A DNA stretch of 64,000 nt from Pseudoxanthomonas winnipegensis (GCF_004283755.1 NZ_SHMH01000004.1:62001-126000); one strand, 5' to 3'; positions 8,206-17,278 are shown, counted from the stretch's first letter. Notes: generated by a model from the letters alone, not told the origin. A program made the numbers and translations.

Positions 8206-10550
8206 GCGGCCTCCATGCCGGCCAGGTCGCGCAGCTTGGCCAGGGCGGCCTGCCAGGCCCGGTCGAGCAGGCTGCCGTGCTCCTCGCTGACCGGGCGCGC
8301 CTGGTCGATGGCCATCAGCCGCGCCACGCTATCCAGCGTGTGCTCGCCGACCTTCTGCCCGCGCGCGCTGACGAACAGCGCGTGGCCGCTGGTCGGGTTG
8401 TACCAGGACAGGCGCAGCCGGCGCAGGTCGCCCTGCTGGTTCTGCACGAATTCGAACCAGGTGCCGAACGGCAGCCGCCGCAGCGATTCGTAGCTGGCCT
8501 GTTCGGCCGGCGAGCGCGGCAGCGGCGCGGGCCGGCGCGGGGCGACCTGCGCGGCGGCGGCGACCTTGGCCTGCAGCTTCAGCGCCGGCTCGCCGGGCAG
8601 CTCGGGCTCGGGCGCGTTGGCCAGGCGCCGGGCGATCACCGCGGCCTCGTCGCTGTGGTAGCCGACCTTGACCAGCGCCTGCTCGATCTGCGTCGGCAGC
8701 GCGGGCTCGGGCGTGTCCTGCCCGGTCACCGCATCGGCGATGCGCGTGGTCAGCGCGCAGACTTCCTGCCATTCGTCCGAGTCATCGCCGTGGCGCAGGC
8801 GGATCAGGGTCAGCACGTCGGCCCAGGCCTGCGACAGCAGGGCCTGCACGAAGGGCGGGATTGGCCGCGCGCCCAGGGCCTGGTCGATGCTGTCGGCGGC
8901 GGCGGTCTTGGCGTTCTCCAGGCGGTCGCGCCCGCGCGCGGCCTCCACCAGCCGGCGTTCGGCCACCTCGGCCTTGCGCGCGGCCGTCTGGAAGTGGTCC
9001 TGCACGTCGCGGTGGGCCTGGGCGAACACGGCCTCGTCGCCGGTGTATTCGGTCAGCACCTTGGACACGGCCGCCTTGAGCTTGGCCAGCAGGACCGGGT
9101 CGGTGTCGTCCTCGCCCAGCCAGTTGGCGCCGGACTCGGCCACGGCATTGAGCAGTTCGCGAGCCGGATGCTGCGGGCTCAGGAAGAAGGCGCGGTCGTT
9201 CAGCGCGGCCTGCACCACCGGCACCTGTAGCTGGCCGAGCAGGTCCGAGGCCGGGCCGCGGCGGACCTCGCGGCCGATCTGCCGATACAGCAGGTCCAGC
9301 AGTTCGAAGGTGTCGGCATCCTCGCGCGTCAGCTCGGCCTGCGGGCCGTGCAGGCGGCGCAGGCCGGCCAGGACGCGCTCGCGGATGTCCTCCAGCGCCA
9401 GCGGCGTGCTCGGCACCTGGCCCTGCGCGACCTGCAGCTGCAGGGTCTGCAGCGTGCTGAGCACGTGCGCGGTGGGCAGCGACGCCTCGCTGGCCGCGCC
9501 GAAGCCGCCCGTGTGCGGTGCGCCGACCGAGGGTGGGGCGGCGTTGGCGCCGCCCGCAACTGGGCCCGCCGAGGCGGTGGGCGACAGGGGCGCGGGGTGC
9601 GAGGCGCCGGGCTTCATCCAGGCCGGCAGCAGGCCGGCGTCCTTGGCCGCCGGCGGGGGCGCGCTGGCGCGGGCGTGGCTGGCCGAGAGCAGCCGCTGCA
9701 GCGAGGCGAAGCTCACCACCGGCGCGGTCGAACGCCGGGCCTGACCGGGGCGGACCCAGCCGGGCAGCTCCACCGGCGGTAGGCCGGTCTTGGATGCCGG
9801 CGGGGCCGGTGCGGGCTCGGACGCGCTGCGTGCGGCCGGCGTGCGGGCGCGCTGCGGGGCGAACACCAGCCCCGGCAGCACGCCCTGGCGGCCGAGGGTC
9901 TGGGCGATCTGTTCGAGCAGCTCGCCATAGCCGGACATCACGTGCTGCTCGAACAGGCGGTACAACTGCAGCTGGGAGGTCAGGTCCACCTCCAGCGTGG
10001 CCGCGCCCACGCGCAGGGCCTGGCACAGCGAGTGCGGCGACAGCGGCTGGCGCGCCTCGTCCAGCGCCGGGCTGCCGGCCAGCACCCCGAAGCGCTGGGA
10101 CAGCAGGTGCAGCGCCTGCTGGTGGCGATGGCTGTGGCGGCGCGCGATCTCCTCCAGGACGATGTTCTGGTCGATGACCGCGTCCTCGACCAGGGTCAAC
10201 AGCGCGGGCGGTTGTTCGACGGCCTGAGGGAGCTGGGGCGGACTGCGCAGGGTGGCCAGCTCGGCCTCCAGCCGCGCCAGCAGCGCCGGCAGGACCTTGG
10301 CCCGGTCGCGGCGCAGGTGCTGCAGGTGCGACAGGTAGCTGGTCTGCGTCTCGTTGCTGCGGGCGCGGTTGGCGCTGAGGAACAGCTCCTGCTCCAGCGC
10401 GTCCAGGCTGGATTCCACGCCCAGGAACAGCGCCTGCTGCAGCTGGGCCAGCAAGGCCTCCAGGATCCGGCGCACGCGCACGGGCAACGCGGCCGAAGCC
10501 AGCGTGTCGGTGGCGGTCAAGATCGGTGAAGCAGCCCCTGGAGCGACCAT
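8202..10550 (-). CDS. DUF1631 domain-containing protein
   Basis: This 782-residue protein has no signal peptide or membrane segment. It matches the DUF1631 family: a helical N-terminal part (about 20-220), a proline/alanine-rich linker (about 230-370), a helical middle (about 390-640) and a C-terminal part starting LPFGTWFEFVQNQQGD. The last part, with RRLRLSWYNPTSGHALFVS, looks like a degenerate PilZ-type barrel. Its function is not established. It is translationally coupled to a canonical PilZ gene, so a role in c-di-GMP output is a reasonable inference. The linker is unusually Pro/Ala/Ser-rich and probably disordered. Confidence 0.82.
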   Translation of the reverse strand: MVAPGAASPILTATDTLASAALPVRVRRILEALLAQLQQALFLGVESSLDALEQELFLSANRARSNETQTSYLSHLQHLRRDRAKVLPALLARLEAELATLRSPPQLPQAVEQPPALLTLVEDAVIDQNIVLEEIARRHSHRHQQALHLLSQRFGVLAGSPALDEARQPLSPHSLCQALRVGAATLEVDLTSQLQLYRLFEQHVMSGYGELLEQIAQTLGRQGVLPGLVFAPQRARTPAARSASEPAPAPPASKTGLPPVELPGWVRPGQARRSTAPVVSFASLQRLLSASHARASAPPPAAKDAGLLPAWMKPGASHPAPLSPTASAGPVAGGANAAPPSVGAPHTGGFGAASEASLPTAHVLSTLQTLQLQVAQGQVPSTPLALEDIRERVLAGLRRLHGPQAELTREDADTFELLDLLYRQIGREVRRGPASDLLGQLQVPVVQAALNDRAFFLSPQHPARELLNAVAESGANWLGEDDTDPVLLAKLKAAVSKVLTEYTGDEAVFAQAHRDVQDHFQTAARKAEVAERRLVEAARGRDRLENAKTAAADSIDQALGARPIPPFVQALLSQAWADVLTLIRLRHGDDSDEWQEVCALTTRIADAVTGQDTPEPALPTQIEQALVKVGYHSDEAAVIARRLANAPEPELPGEPALKLQAKVAAAAQVAPRRPAPLPRSPAEQASYESLRRLPFGTWFEFVQNQQGDLRRLRLSWYNPTSGHALFVSARGQKVGEHTLDSVARLMAIDQARPVSEEHGSLLDRAWQAALAKLRDLAGMEAA

Positions 10551-10599
10551 CGGGTTCCCGTGCGGTCATGCGCTTTGCGGCGGTTTTGTAACACAACGC

Positions 10600-10860
10600 C
10601 ATCGAAGGCCGACAATGGCCGCACTGCGAGGGGTCTTGGCCTGGCCGGTGGGATGCGCCGCAGCCGGTCATCGCGGCGCTGAGTTCTGCGCCTCGTGGGA
10701 GCCGCCCTTGTGGCCTTTTCGGCCAATGGCGGCGATGAGGCTCTACCGGGAAAGCCCCATCGCCGCAATGGCGGCTCCCACCTGTAGAGCGGAGCTTGCT
10801 CCGCTGCTCTTCGTTCGGTTGGTGGGGAAGGCCCCAGCGGAGCAAGCTCCGCTCTACAAG
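10600..10860. repeat. Mosaic inverted repeat and REP block upstream of the DUF1631 gene
   Basis: The 390-base gap between hemW and the DUF1631 gene is mostly repeat DNA. At about 10697-10781, CGTGGGAGCCGCC pairs with GGCGGCTCCCACC across a stretch containing GGCGATGAGGCTCTACCGG. A GTAG-type REP follows at 10783-10858. The same mosaic parts recur near 5400, 5590, 5840 and 50370. Confidence 0.65.
10783..10858. repeat. GTAG-type REP (SMAG-like) element, short form
   Basis: It opens TGTAGAGCGGAGCTTGC and closes GCAAGCTCCGCTCTACA, with CTCTTCGTTCGGTTGGTGGGG in the middle. It lies about 80 bases from the hemW stop codon, so it could form the 3' end structure of that transcript. Confidence 0.75.
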
Positions 10861-10940
10861 GAGGCCGCGGCTTGATCCGAGAGACAGATGCTCCCACCAA
10901 GCGACAGCGCGCGCGATGGGGACGCGCGAAGGCGGTGCGC

Positions 10941-12191
10941 CTAGCCTTCCAGAAACAGCGCCATCACGTCGTTGGCGAAGCGCAGCCCCAGCGGCGTGGG
11001 CACCACGCGCCCGTCCTCGACCTGCAGCCAGCCGTTGGCCTGCGCCTGGGCCAGCGGCGTGGCCAGATGCGCGGCCGGCAGCCCGGTGCGCACCTGGAAG
11101 TCGCGCAGGGCGAAGCCTTCCTTGAGCCGCAGCAGGTTGAGCATGTATTCGAACGGACGCCGCGCCGGGGCGATCTCGTCGTCGCCGCCGATGCCGGCCG
11201 GCGTGCCGGCGCTGGCCAGATACGTGGTCGGATGCTTGACCTTCCAGCGGCGCAGGATGCTCTGCCCCGCGCCTGAGCTGATCTTGCCGTGCGCGCCGGC
11301 GCCGATGCCCAGATAGTCGCCGTAGCGCCAGTAGTTGAGGTTGTGCGCGCACTGCCGTCCCGGGCGGGCGTAGGCGCTGACCTCGTAGTGCGCATAGCCG
11401 GCGCCGGCCAGCGCCGCCTGGCAGGCCTCCTGCATGTCGTAGGCGTCGTCCTCCTCCGGGATGCCCTGCGGCGGCCGGGCGAAGAACACCGTGTTGGGCT
11501 CCAGCGTGAGCTGGTAATGCGACACGTGCGCCGGCTGCAGGGCGAAGGCGCGCTCCAGATCGTGCAGCGCCATCGCCAGCGACTGGCCGGGCAGGGCGTA
11601 CATCAGGTCCAGGTTGAGATTGTGCAGGCCGGCGTCCTGGGCCAGCTTGACCGCGTGCTCGGCCTGGGCGCTGTCGTGGATGCGGCCCAGCCGCTGCAGG
11701 CAGCCATCGTCGAAGCTCTGGATGCCGAAGCTCAGCCGGTTCACGCCGGCGGCGCGATAGGCGCCGAAGCGATCGTGTTCGGCCGTGCCCGGGTTGGTCT
11801 CCAGGGTCACCTCGCACTCGGGCGCGAAGCGCAGCCGGGCGCTGGCCGCCTGCAGGAAGCGGTCGATGTGCTCGGCCGGGAACAGGCTGGGCGTGCCGCC
11901 GCCGAAGAACACGCTGTGGATCGTGCGGCCCCAGACCAGTGGCAGGTCCTGGTCCAGGTCGCGGATCAGCGCGTCGATGTAGGCATCGAAGGGCAGCGTG
12001 CCGCTGCCCTGGTGCGAGTTGAAGTCGCAGTACGGGCACTTGCGCACGCACCAGGGCAGATGCACGTAGAGCGACAGCGGCGGCGGGATCAGCTTCACGT
12101 CCGCGGGCTGGGCCGCGTGCAGCGGATCGAACAGCCGCGCGTCATCGGGCCGGGCGTCGGCGGAATCGACAGGGGGTGCCACGGGAAGCAT
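10941..12191 (-). CDS. hemW: Radical SAM haem chaperone HemW
   Basis: This 416-residue radical SAM protein has the cluster motif CVRKCPYC followed by DF near residue 48, and the SAM-binding FFGGGTPS near residue 95. HemW proteins share CxxxCxxC but lack the extra cysteine found in true oxygen-independent coproporphyrinogen oxidase (HemN). The DF here fits HemW, which binds haem and delivers it to membrane enzymes. The C-terminal HemN_C-like domain contains LNLLRLKEGFALRDF. The gene sits directly downstream of rdgB, a common arrangement in gammaproteobacteria. About 35 residues before LSLYVHLPWCV are poorly conserved, so a later start is possible. Confidence 0.9.
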   Translation of the reverse strand: MLPVAPPVDSADARPDDARLFDPLHAAQPADVKLIPPPLSLYVHLPWCVRKCPYCDFNSHQGSGTLPFDAYIDALIRDLDQDLPLVWGRTIHSVFFGGGTPSLFPAEHIDRFLQAASARLRFAPECEVTLETNPGTAEHDRFGAYRAAGVNRLSFGIQSFDDGCLQRLGRIHDSAQAEHAVKLAQDAGLHNLNLDLMYALPGQSLAMALHDLERAFALQPAHVSHYQLTLEPNTVFFARPPQGIPEEDDAYDMQEACQAALAGAGYAHYEVSAYARPGRQCAHNLNYWRYGDYLGIGAGAHGKISSGAGQSILRRWKVKHPTTYLASAGTPAGIGGDDEIAPARRPFEYMLNLLRLKEGFALRDFQVRTGLPAAHLATPLAQAQANGWLQVEDGRVVPTPLGLRFANDVMALFLEG

Positions 12192-12215
12192 CGGATCGGG
12201 CCAGGCTCGCCGGTA

Positions 12216-12815
12216 TCAGAACAGCGTGGTCAAACGCTGGCCGAGCGCTTCCAGCGCGCGGGCGCGATGGCTCAGCCGGTTCTTCAGCGCGGTGTCCATC
12301 TCGGCCGCGGTCAGGCCGTGGTCAGGATCCAGGAACAGCGGGTTGTAGCCGAAGCCGCCGTTGCCGCGCAGCTCACGGGTGATCTGGCCTTCCCACGCGC
12401 CCTCGGCGATCAGCGGCTGCGGATCCTCGGGATGACGCAGCAGCACGATCACCGCGTAGAAGCGCGCGCGACGCTGGTCGTCGGGCACGTCCCGCATCGC
12501 CTCGAGCAGCTTGGCGTTGTTGGCCGCGTCATCGGTGGGCTGGCCGGCGTAGCGCGCGCTGTACAGGCCGGGCGCGCCGCCCAGCGCATCGACGATCAGG
12601 CCGGAGTCGTCGGCCAGCGCCGGCAGCCCGGTGACCGCGGCGGCGTGGCGCGCCTTGATCAGGGCGTTCTCGACGAAGGTCAGGCCGGTCTCGGGCACGT
12701 CCTCCACGCCGAGCCGCTTCTGCGGTACCACCTCGTAGGGCAGGTGCGCCAGCATCGCGGCGAATTCGTCCAGCTTGCCGGCATTGCCGCTGGCCAGGAC
12801 AAGGCGCTTGATCAT
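12216..12815 (-). CDS. rdgB: XTP/dITP pyrophosphatase (RdgB/HAM1)
   Basis: This 199-residue enzyme hydrolyses non-canonical purine triphosphates (dITP, XTP) to monophosphates and keeps them out of DNA. Family motifs are present: LVLASGNAGKLDEF at the N terminus, FVENALIKARHAA, ALADDSGLIVDAL with the catalytic acidic pair, and GNGGFGYNPLF plus SHRARAL at the C terminus. The ATG is preceded by GGAG and overlaps the stop codon of the VOC gene (ATGA). The order rph, VOC gene, rdgB, hemW on one strand suggests a single transcript. Confidence 0.95.
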   Translation of the reverse strand: MIKRLVLASGNAGKLDEFAAMLAHLPYEVVPQKRLGVEDVPETGLTFVENALIKARHAAAVTGLPALADDSGLIVDALGGAPGLYSARYAGQPTDDAANNAKLLEAMRDVPDDQRRARFYAVIVLLRHPEDPQPLIAEGAWEGQITRELRGNGGFGYNPLFLDPDHGLTAAEMDTALKNRLSHRARALEALGQRLTTLF

Positions 12816-13198
12816 TTCGGCTCCAGCAGATCCCAGGTGTTGCCATACAGGTCGCGGAACACCGCGACGGTGGCGTAGGCCTCCTCGCGCGGGTGCTCCA
12901 GGAATTCCACGCCGGCCGCGGTCATGGCGGCGTGGTCGCGCCAGAAGTCGTCGGTGTGCAGGAAGAAGCCCACGCGCCCGCCGGTCTGGTCGCCGATGCG
13001 CTGGCGCTGTTGCTCGTCGCTCGCACGGGCCAGCAGCAGGGCCGCGGCGCGCTGGTTGCTCGGGCCGACCACCACCCAGCGCTTGTGGCCCTGGTCGAGG
13101 TCTTCGAGCAGGGCGAAGCCCAGCTTGCCGGTGTACCAGGCGATCGCCTCGTCGTAGTCGGCCACCACCAGCGTGGTCAGGGCGATGCGTCGGGTCAC
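12812..13198 (-). CDS. VOC (glyoxalase/bleomycin resistance) superfamily protein
   Basis: This 128-residue protein has paired beta-alpha-beta-beta-beta modules of the vicinal oxygen chelate fold. It opens [20 protein letters not shown] and ends [14 protein letters not shown]. The GxxWxL ending and the [14 protein letters not shown] segment are typical of glyoxalase-like proteins. The substrate cannot be told. The start is GTG, overlapping the rph stop as GTGA, and the gene overlaps rdgB by ATGA. It is therefore locked between two RNA/nucleotide housekeeping genes. Confidence 0.85.
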   Translation of the reverse strand: MTRRIALTTLVVADYDEAIAWYTGKLGFALLEDLDQGHKRWVVVGPSNQRAAALLLARASDEQQRQRIGDQTGGRVGFFLHTDDFWRDHAAMTAAGVEFLEHPREEAYATVAVFRDLYGNTWDLLEPK

Positions 13199-13923
13199 GG
13201 CTGGGCGAGCGCGTCGCGCTGGGCCTGCACCAGCTGGGCGATGCCGGCCTGGGCCAGGCCGAGCAGCGCGTCCATCTCCTCGCGGCGGAAGGCATGGCCC
13301 TCGGCCGTGCCCTGCACCTCGATGAAGCCGCCGCCGTCGTTCATCACCACGTTCATGTCGGTGTCGCAGTCGCTGTCCTCGGCATAGTCCAGGTCCAGCA
13401 CCGGCACGCCCTTGTAGATGCCCACCGACACCGCGGCGATCGCGCCGAAGATCGGGTCGCGCTTGATCTCGCGCCGCGCCTTCAGCCCGTTGATCGCATC
13501 GACCAGGGCCACGTAGGCGCCGGTGATGGCCGCCGTGCGCGTGCCGCCATCGGCCTGCAGCACGTCGCAGTCCAGGGTGATGGTGCGTTCGCCCAGCGCG
13601 CCGCGGTCCACGCAGGCACGCAGCGCACGGCCGATCAGGCGCTGGATCTCCAGCGTGCGCCCGCCCTGCTTGCCGCGCGCGGCCTCGCGGTCCGAGCGGG
13701 TATGCGTGGAGCGCGGCAGCATGCCGTATTCGGCCGTCACCCAGCCCTCGCCCTTGCCGCGCAGGAAGGCCGGCACCTTGTTGTCCACCGAGGCGGTGCA
13801 CAGCACGCGCGTGTCGCCGAAGGACACCAGCACCGAGCCCTCGGCATGGCGGGTGAAACCGCGCTGGATGGACACGGGGCGGAGCTGGTCGGCGGTGCGA
13901 CCACTGGGGCGGGAAAACGTCAT
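13195..13923 (-). CDS. rph: Ribonuclease PH
   Basis: This 242-residue phosphorolytic exoribonuclease trims tRNA 3' ends using phosphate. Diagnostic stretches are [32 protein letters not shown], the RNA/phosphate-binding [14 protein letters not shown], and [16 protein letters not shown]. The acidic pair in [13 protein letters not shown] is conserved. Length is normal, and no truncation of the E. coli K-12 type is seen. It is divergent from yicC, as in many proteobacteria, with about 100 bases between them holding both promoters. It heads the rph-VOC-rdgB-hemW series. Confidence 0.96.
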   Translation of the reverse strand: MTFSRPSGRTADQLRPVSIQRGFTRHAEGSVLVSFGDTRVLCTASVDNKVPAFLRGKGEGWVTAEYGMLPRSTHTRSDREAARGKQGGRTLEIQRLIGRALRACVDRGALGERTITLDCDVLQADGGTRTAAITGAYVALVDAINGLKARREIKRDPIFGAIAAVSVGIYKGVPVLDLDYAEDSDCDTDMNVVMNDGGGFIEVQGTAEGHAFRREEMDALLGLAQAGIAQLVQAQRDALAQP

Positions 13924-14026
13924 GCGTGGGATGCCTGCTTGAGGAGGGGCGGCGATCTGGAGACCGGCCGGCCAGGCACCCTAGGGTACCATCCACGCCC
14001 TCTTCGCCCTTCGGAAAAGCCCCGCC

Positions 14027-14887
14027 GTGATCCGTTCCATGACCGCCTACGCCACCGTCGAACAGCCCGTGGACGGCGGCGCGCTCAGCGCCGAACTGCG
14101 TGCGGTCAACCACCGGTTCCTGGAACTGAGCCTGCGCCTGCCCGACGAGCTGCGCGCGCTCGAGCCGGCGCTGCGCGAGCGCGTGGCCGCGCGCGTGGGC
14201 CGCGGCAAGCTGGATCTGGTGCTGCGCCTGCGCACCGCCGAAGGCGAGGGCGGCCTGCACCTGGACCAGGGCATGGTCGATGACCTGGCGGCGGTGAACG
14301 CGCAGCTGGCCGCGCGCTTTCCCGGGCTGCGCACCAGCCTGACCGAGCTGCTGCAGTTCCCCGGCGTGCTGCGCAGCCGGGCGCTCGATGCCGAGGCGCT
14401 GCAGGCGGCCGCGCTGGCGCTGCTGGAACGGCTGCTGGACCAGTTCGTCGATGCCCGCGAGCGCGAAGGCGGCAAGCTCGCCCAGGCCATCGCCGAACGC
14501 GTGGACGCCATCGCCGCGCGCGCGGCCGAAGCCCGCACGCTGATCCCGCAGATCCGCGCCGGCCAGCGCCAGAAGCTGGAGGCGCGCCTGGCCGAGCTGG
14601 CCCAGCCGGCCGACCCGGGCCGCCTGGAACAGGAACTGGTGCTGTCCCTGCAGAAGCTGGACGTGGACGAGGAACTGGACCGCCTGGACAGCCACATCAA
14701 GGAAATCCGCCGCGTACTCAAGGGCGAGGCGGCCGTCGGCCGGCGCCTGGACTTCCTGCTGCAGGAGTTCAACCGCGAGGCCAACACCCTGGGCTCCAAG
14801 TCGGTGGACGTGCGCACCACCAACATCGCCGTCGAGCTCAAGGTGCTGATCGACCAGATCCGCGAGCAGGTGCAGAACCTGGAGTAA
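14027..14887 (+). CDS. yicC: YicC family endoribonuclease
   Basis: This 286-residue cytosolic protein begins with the family hallmark MIRSMTAYA. An N-terminal domain (about 1-155, VNHRFLELSLRLPDELR) precedes a DUF1732 C-terminal domain (about 200-286), which includes RLDFLLQEFNREANTLGSK and the final VVELKVLIDQIREQVQN-type helix. E. coli YicC is reported to be an endoribonuclease that helps degrade small RNAs. The start is GTG. A second ATG four codons later is possible but would cut the conserved MIRSM. Downstream, 24 bases away, lies the convergent end of tonB. In relatives yicC is normally followed by gmk, here 10.6 kb away. Confidence 0.93.
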   Translation: MIRSMTAYATVEQPVDGGALSAELRAVNHRFLELSLRLPDELRALEPALRERVAARVGRGKLDLVLRLRTAEGEGGLHLDQGMVDDLAAVNAQLAARFPGLRTSLTELLQFPGVLRSRALDAEALQAAALALLERLLDQFVDAREREGGKLAQAIAERVDAIAARAAEARTLIPQIRAGQRQKLEARLAELAQPADPGRLEQELVLSLQKLDVDEELDRLDSHIKEIRRVLKGEAAVGRRLDFLLQEFNREANTLGSKSVDVRTTNIAVELKVLIDQIREQVQNLE

Positions 14888-14911
14888 CCCGCGCCGCTGC
14901 GCCGGCCGCGC

Positions 14912-15655
14912 TCAGGGCAGGAAGAATTCCACCGGCACGACCACCCGTACCGGATCGCCGGGCAGGTCCGCCGGCGGTGGCGGCAGGGGATCGGCGCGCT
15001 GCACGGTGGCCAGCGCTTCGGCGTCCAGCGTGTCGCGGCCGCTGCCCTGGACCACGTGGACCTCGCTGGCATGGCCGCGACGATCCACCGCGAAGCCCAC
15101 CTGCACCACGCCCTCCTGGCGGCGCCGTTGCGCCGTGCGCGGATAGCGCTTGTAGCGCTGCAGATGGCCCAGCAGCTGCGCCTGCCAGGTGACGTGCGCC
15201 TGCGCCGTCGCGCCGGCGAGCGACTGCGCGGCGGCGTAGGCGTCGGCAGCGGGCGCGGCGATGCTGGGCGGTGCGCTGGCCTGCGCGGCGGCCTGATCCG
15301 ACGTCGCGTCCTCGTGTTGCGCGGGCGTGGGCGCAGGCTGCGTCTGCGGCTGTGCGGGCGCCTGCGCGACGGGCGCCGGCGGCGGTGTCGGACGCGCCGG
15401 CGGCGCGGCGCGCGCGGAGGCTTGGCGCGCGCGCTGTGTCGGGCCGGGGGGCAGCTCGCTCGGCGCGGCTGGCGGCGCGCGCGGCGCCGGCGCCAGTTCC
15501 AGCATCAGCGCCTGGGGCGGTGCGGCCGGCGGCGGCAGCGGCGTACGCGCCGGCCAGGCCAGCAGCGCGACGATCACCAGCGCATGCGCCGCCAGCACCA
15601 GGCCCAGGCTCAGCAGCCAGCGGCGCAGCGCCGGCGCCGGTGCGTCCACGCTCAT
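14912..15655 (-). CDS. tonB: TonB energy-transducing protein of the haem locus
   Basis: This 247-residue protein has one N-terminal membrane segment (about 11-34, LLSLGLVLAAHALVIVALLAW). A Pro/Ala/Gln-rich periplasmic spacer (about 35-140) leads to a TonB C-terminal domain (about 160-245) containing YPRTAQRRRQEGVVQVGF and SGRDTLDAEAL. It carries energy from ExbBD to TonB-dependent receptors. It overlaps exbD by ATGA and is the last gene of the ten-gene haem block, so it probably serves the receptor in the same locus. Its stop codon faces that of yicC at 24 bases. Confidence 0.92.
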   Translation of the reverse strand: MSVDAPAPALRRWLLSLGLVLAAHALVIVALLAWPARTPLPPPAAPPQALMLELAPAPRAPPAAPSELPPGPTQRARQASARAAPPARPTPPPAPVAQAPAQPQTQPAPTPAQHEDATSDQAAAQASAPPSIAAPAADAYAAAQSLAGATAQAHVTWQAQLLGHLQRYKRYPRTAQRRRQEGVVQVGFAVDRRGHASEVHVVQGSGRDTLDAEALATVQRADPLPPPPADLPGDPVRVVVPVEFFLP

Positions 15656-16077
15656 CGCGCCGACGGCTCCACCGCGACCAGCGCGACCTTCAGATACCCC
15701 GCCGTGCGCAGCGCGTCCATGGTCCGCATCAGGTCGGCGTAGGCCACCGTGCGGTCCGCGCGCAGGAAGATGCGGCGCTCGCGCTCGCCGCCGCTGCGCC
15801 GGTCGAGCGCGGCCTGCAGCGCCTGCGCGGCGATCGGCGCATCGTCCAGGCGCAGGCGCAGGTCCGCGCCCAGGCTCAGGTAGATCGGGTCGCGCTCGCG
15901 CGCGCTGGGTTCGGCCGTGCTGGCAGGCAGCTCGACCGGCACGTCCACCGTCGCCAGCGGCGCGGCGACCATGAACACGATCAACAGCACCAGCATCACG
16001 TCGATCAGCGGGGTGACGTTGATCGCATGCTGTTCCTCCGGTGCATCGTCTGGCTCGCGTGCGGTGCGGATCGCCAT
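15652..16077 (-). CDS. exbD: ExbD biopolymer transport protein
   Basis: This 141-residue inner-membrane protein has one membrane helix near residues 25-45, starting NVTPLIDVMLVLLIVF. The Asp in PLIDV is the proton-conducting residue of the ExbD/TolR family. A periplasmic domain follows. The chosen ATG has GAGG about 8 bases upstream. A GTG four codons earlier overlaps the exbB stop (GTGA) and is an equal alternative. The gene overlaps tonB by ATGA. With ExbB it should form the proton-driven motor for TonB. Confidence 0.92.
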   Translation of the reverse strand: MAIRTAREPDDAPEEQHAINVTPLIDVMLVLLIVFMVAAPLATVDVPVELPASTAEPSARERDPIYLSLGADLRLRLDDAPIAAQALQAALDRRSGGERERRIFLRADRTVAYADLMRTMDALRTAGYLKVALVAVEPSAR

Positions 16078-16085
16078 GGCCGGCC

Positions 16086-16820
16086 TCACCGCGCGTCGCT
16101 GTCGGCCGCCGCGGGCAGGGCGGCATGGCGGCGGTCCAGATCGCGCGACACCAGTTGCTGCACGCCGGCCGACAGATCACCCATGCACTGGCGCAATCCC
16201 GCCAGGTGGCGCGCGAGATGGTTGTAGATCACCACCGCCGGAATCGCCGCCACCAGGCCCAGCGCCGTGGCCAGCAGCGCCTCGGCGATGCCCGGGGCCA
16301 CCACCGCCAGACTGGTGGTATTGGCGCGGGCGATGCCGACGAAGCTGTTCATGATGCCCCACACCGTGCCGAACAGGCCCACGAACGGCGCCGTCGCGCC
16401 GATGCTGGCCAGCAGCCCGATGCCGGTTCGCCACTGTCGCGCGTAGTCCAGTTCCACCCGTTCCAGGCGCGAGGCCAGTCGCTCCTTGATGCCGTTGGCG
16501 TCATCTAGATCGGCCGACTGCCTCAGCTCGGCGCGCGCCTCGTGCAGGAGCGCGCGGGCCGGGTGCGCGCCCAGCGCCAGATGCGCCTCGGCCTCGATCA
16601 GCTGCTGCGACCGGCGCAAGGCCTCGCGCGCGGCGCGCAGCGCGCGTGCCTGTCGCGTCAGCTCCCGGCGCTTGGCCAGCAGCACCGTCCAGGTCGCCAC
16701 CGAGGCGATGGCCAGGCCGACCATCACCGCCTGCACCACCAGATCGGCGTGCAGGAACATCTGCCAGGCGTTGAGATCGGATGGCAGAGGAGGGGCGGTC
16801 GAGGCAAGGACGGCAGGCAT
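16086..16820 (-). CDS. exbB: ExbB proton channel family protein
   Basis: This 244-residue protein has the ExbB/MotA/TolQ topology: a first helix near 28-48, a long cytosolic stretch, then two helices near 140-165 and 175-200. The signature APFVGLFGTVWGIMNSF leads to TTSLAVVAPGIAEALLATA. Being directly upstream of exbD and tonB, in that order, identifies it as ExbB rather than TolQ. The start is ATG. No tol-pal genes are nearby. Confidence 0.93.
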   Translation of the reverse strand: MPAVLASTAPPLPSDLNAWQMFLHADLVVQAVMVGLAIASVATWTVLLAKRRELTRQARALRAAREALRRSQQLIEAEAHLALGAHPARALLHEARAELRQSADLDDANGIKERLASRLERVELDYARQWRTGIGLLASIGATAPFVGLFGTVWGIMNSFVGIARANTTSLAVVAPGIAEALLATALGLVAAIPAVVIYNHLARHLAGLRQCMGDLSAGVQQLVSRDLDRRHAALPAAADSDAR

Positions 16821-16866
16821 GGGCGTCTCCGGGACGTCGTCGAAGCGGGTAGGGATTGCGGGAGGC

Positions 16867-17247
16867 TCATCGCGGCGGCGGCGCGTCGCGTGGCGCCGGG
16901 CGAGTCAGCACGAAGGCGGCGCTGGCGGCGATCAGTGCGCCGACGCCCAGCGCCAGCGCCGCGCGTGGATGCGCGCCGCAGCAGAACACCAGATAGCCCA
17001 GCGCCATGCCGCTGACGGCCAGGCACTTGCCACGGCGGCTGATCGCGCCCTGCTCGCGCCACAGGCGCAGCGTCGCGCCATAGCGCGGATGCGACAGCAG
17101 CCAGGCTTCCAGCCGCGGCGAGGAGCGCGAGAAGCAGTACGCCGCCAGGATCAGGAAGATGGTGGTCGGCATCACCGGCAGCAGCGCGCCGATCAGGCCC
17201 AGCGCCAGCATCAGCAGGCCCAGGCCGCACCACAGCGCGCGGCTCAC
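16867..17247 (-). CDS. DUF454 (YbaN family) inner-membrane protein
   Basis: This 126-residue protein begins with a GTG codon and has three or four membrane segments: about 5-35 (GLGLLMLALGLIGALLPVMP), about 73-92 and about 95-115. The family hallmarks LPVMPTTIFLILAAYCFSRS and WLLSHPRYG are present. The function of DUF454/YbaN proteins is unknown. Family members are often seen beside heme oxygenase or haem uptake genes, and here the gene lies 31 bases after hemO and before exbB. A part in haem handling at the inner membrane is inferred from context only. Confidence 0.88.
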   Translation of the reverse strand: MSRALWCGLGLLMLALGLIGALLPVMPTTIFLILAAYCFSRSSPRLEAWLLSHPRYGATLRLWREQGAISRRGKCLAVSGMALGYLVFCCGAHPRAALALGVGALIAASAAFVLTRPAPRDAPPPR

Positions 17248-17278
17248 GCGCGCCGCCGCCCGCGCGGGTGCCGCGGCT

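Noticed and set aside
8782-12051. Frame of about 1090 codons opposite to or overlapping hemW and the DUF1631 gene
   Set aside because: It is a shifted frame of two recognised genes and their repeat-filled gap. Its translation is Arg/Ala/Gly-rich without domains.
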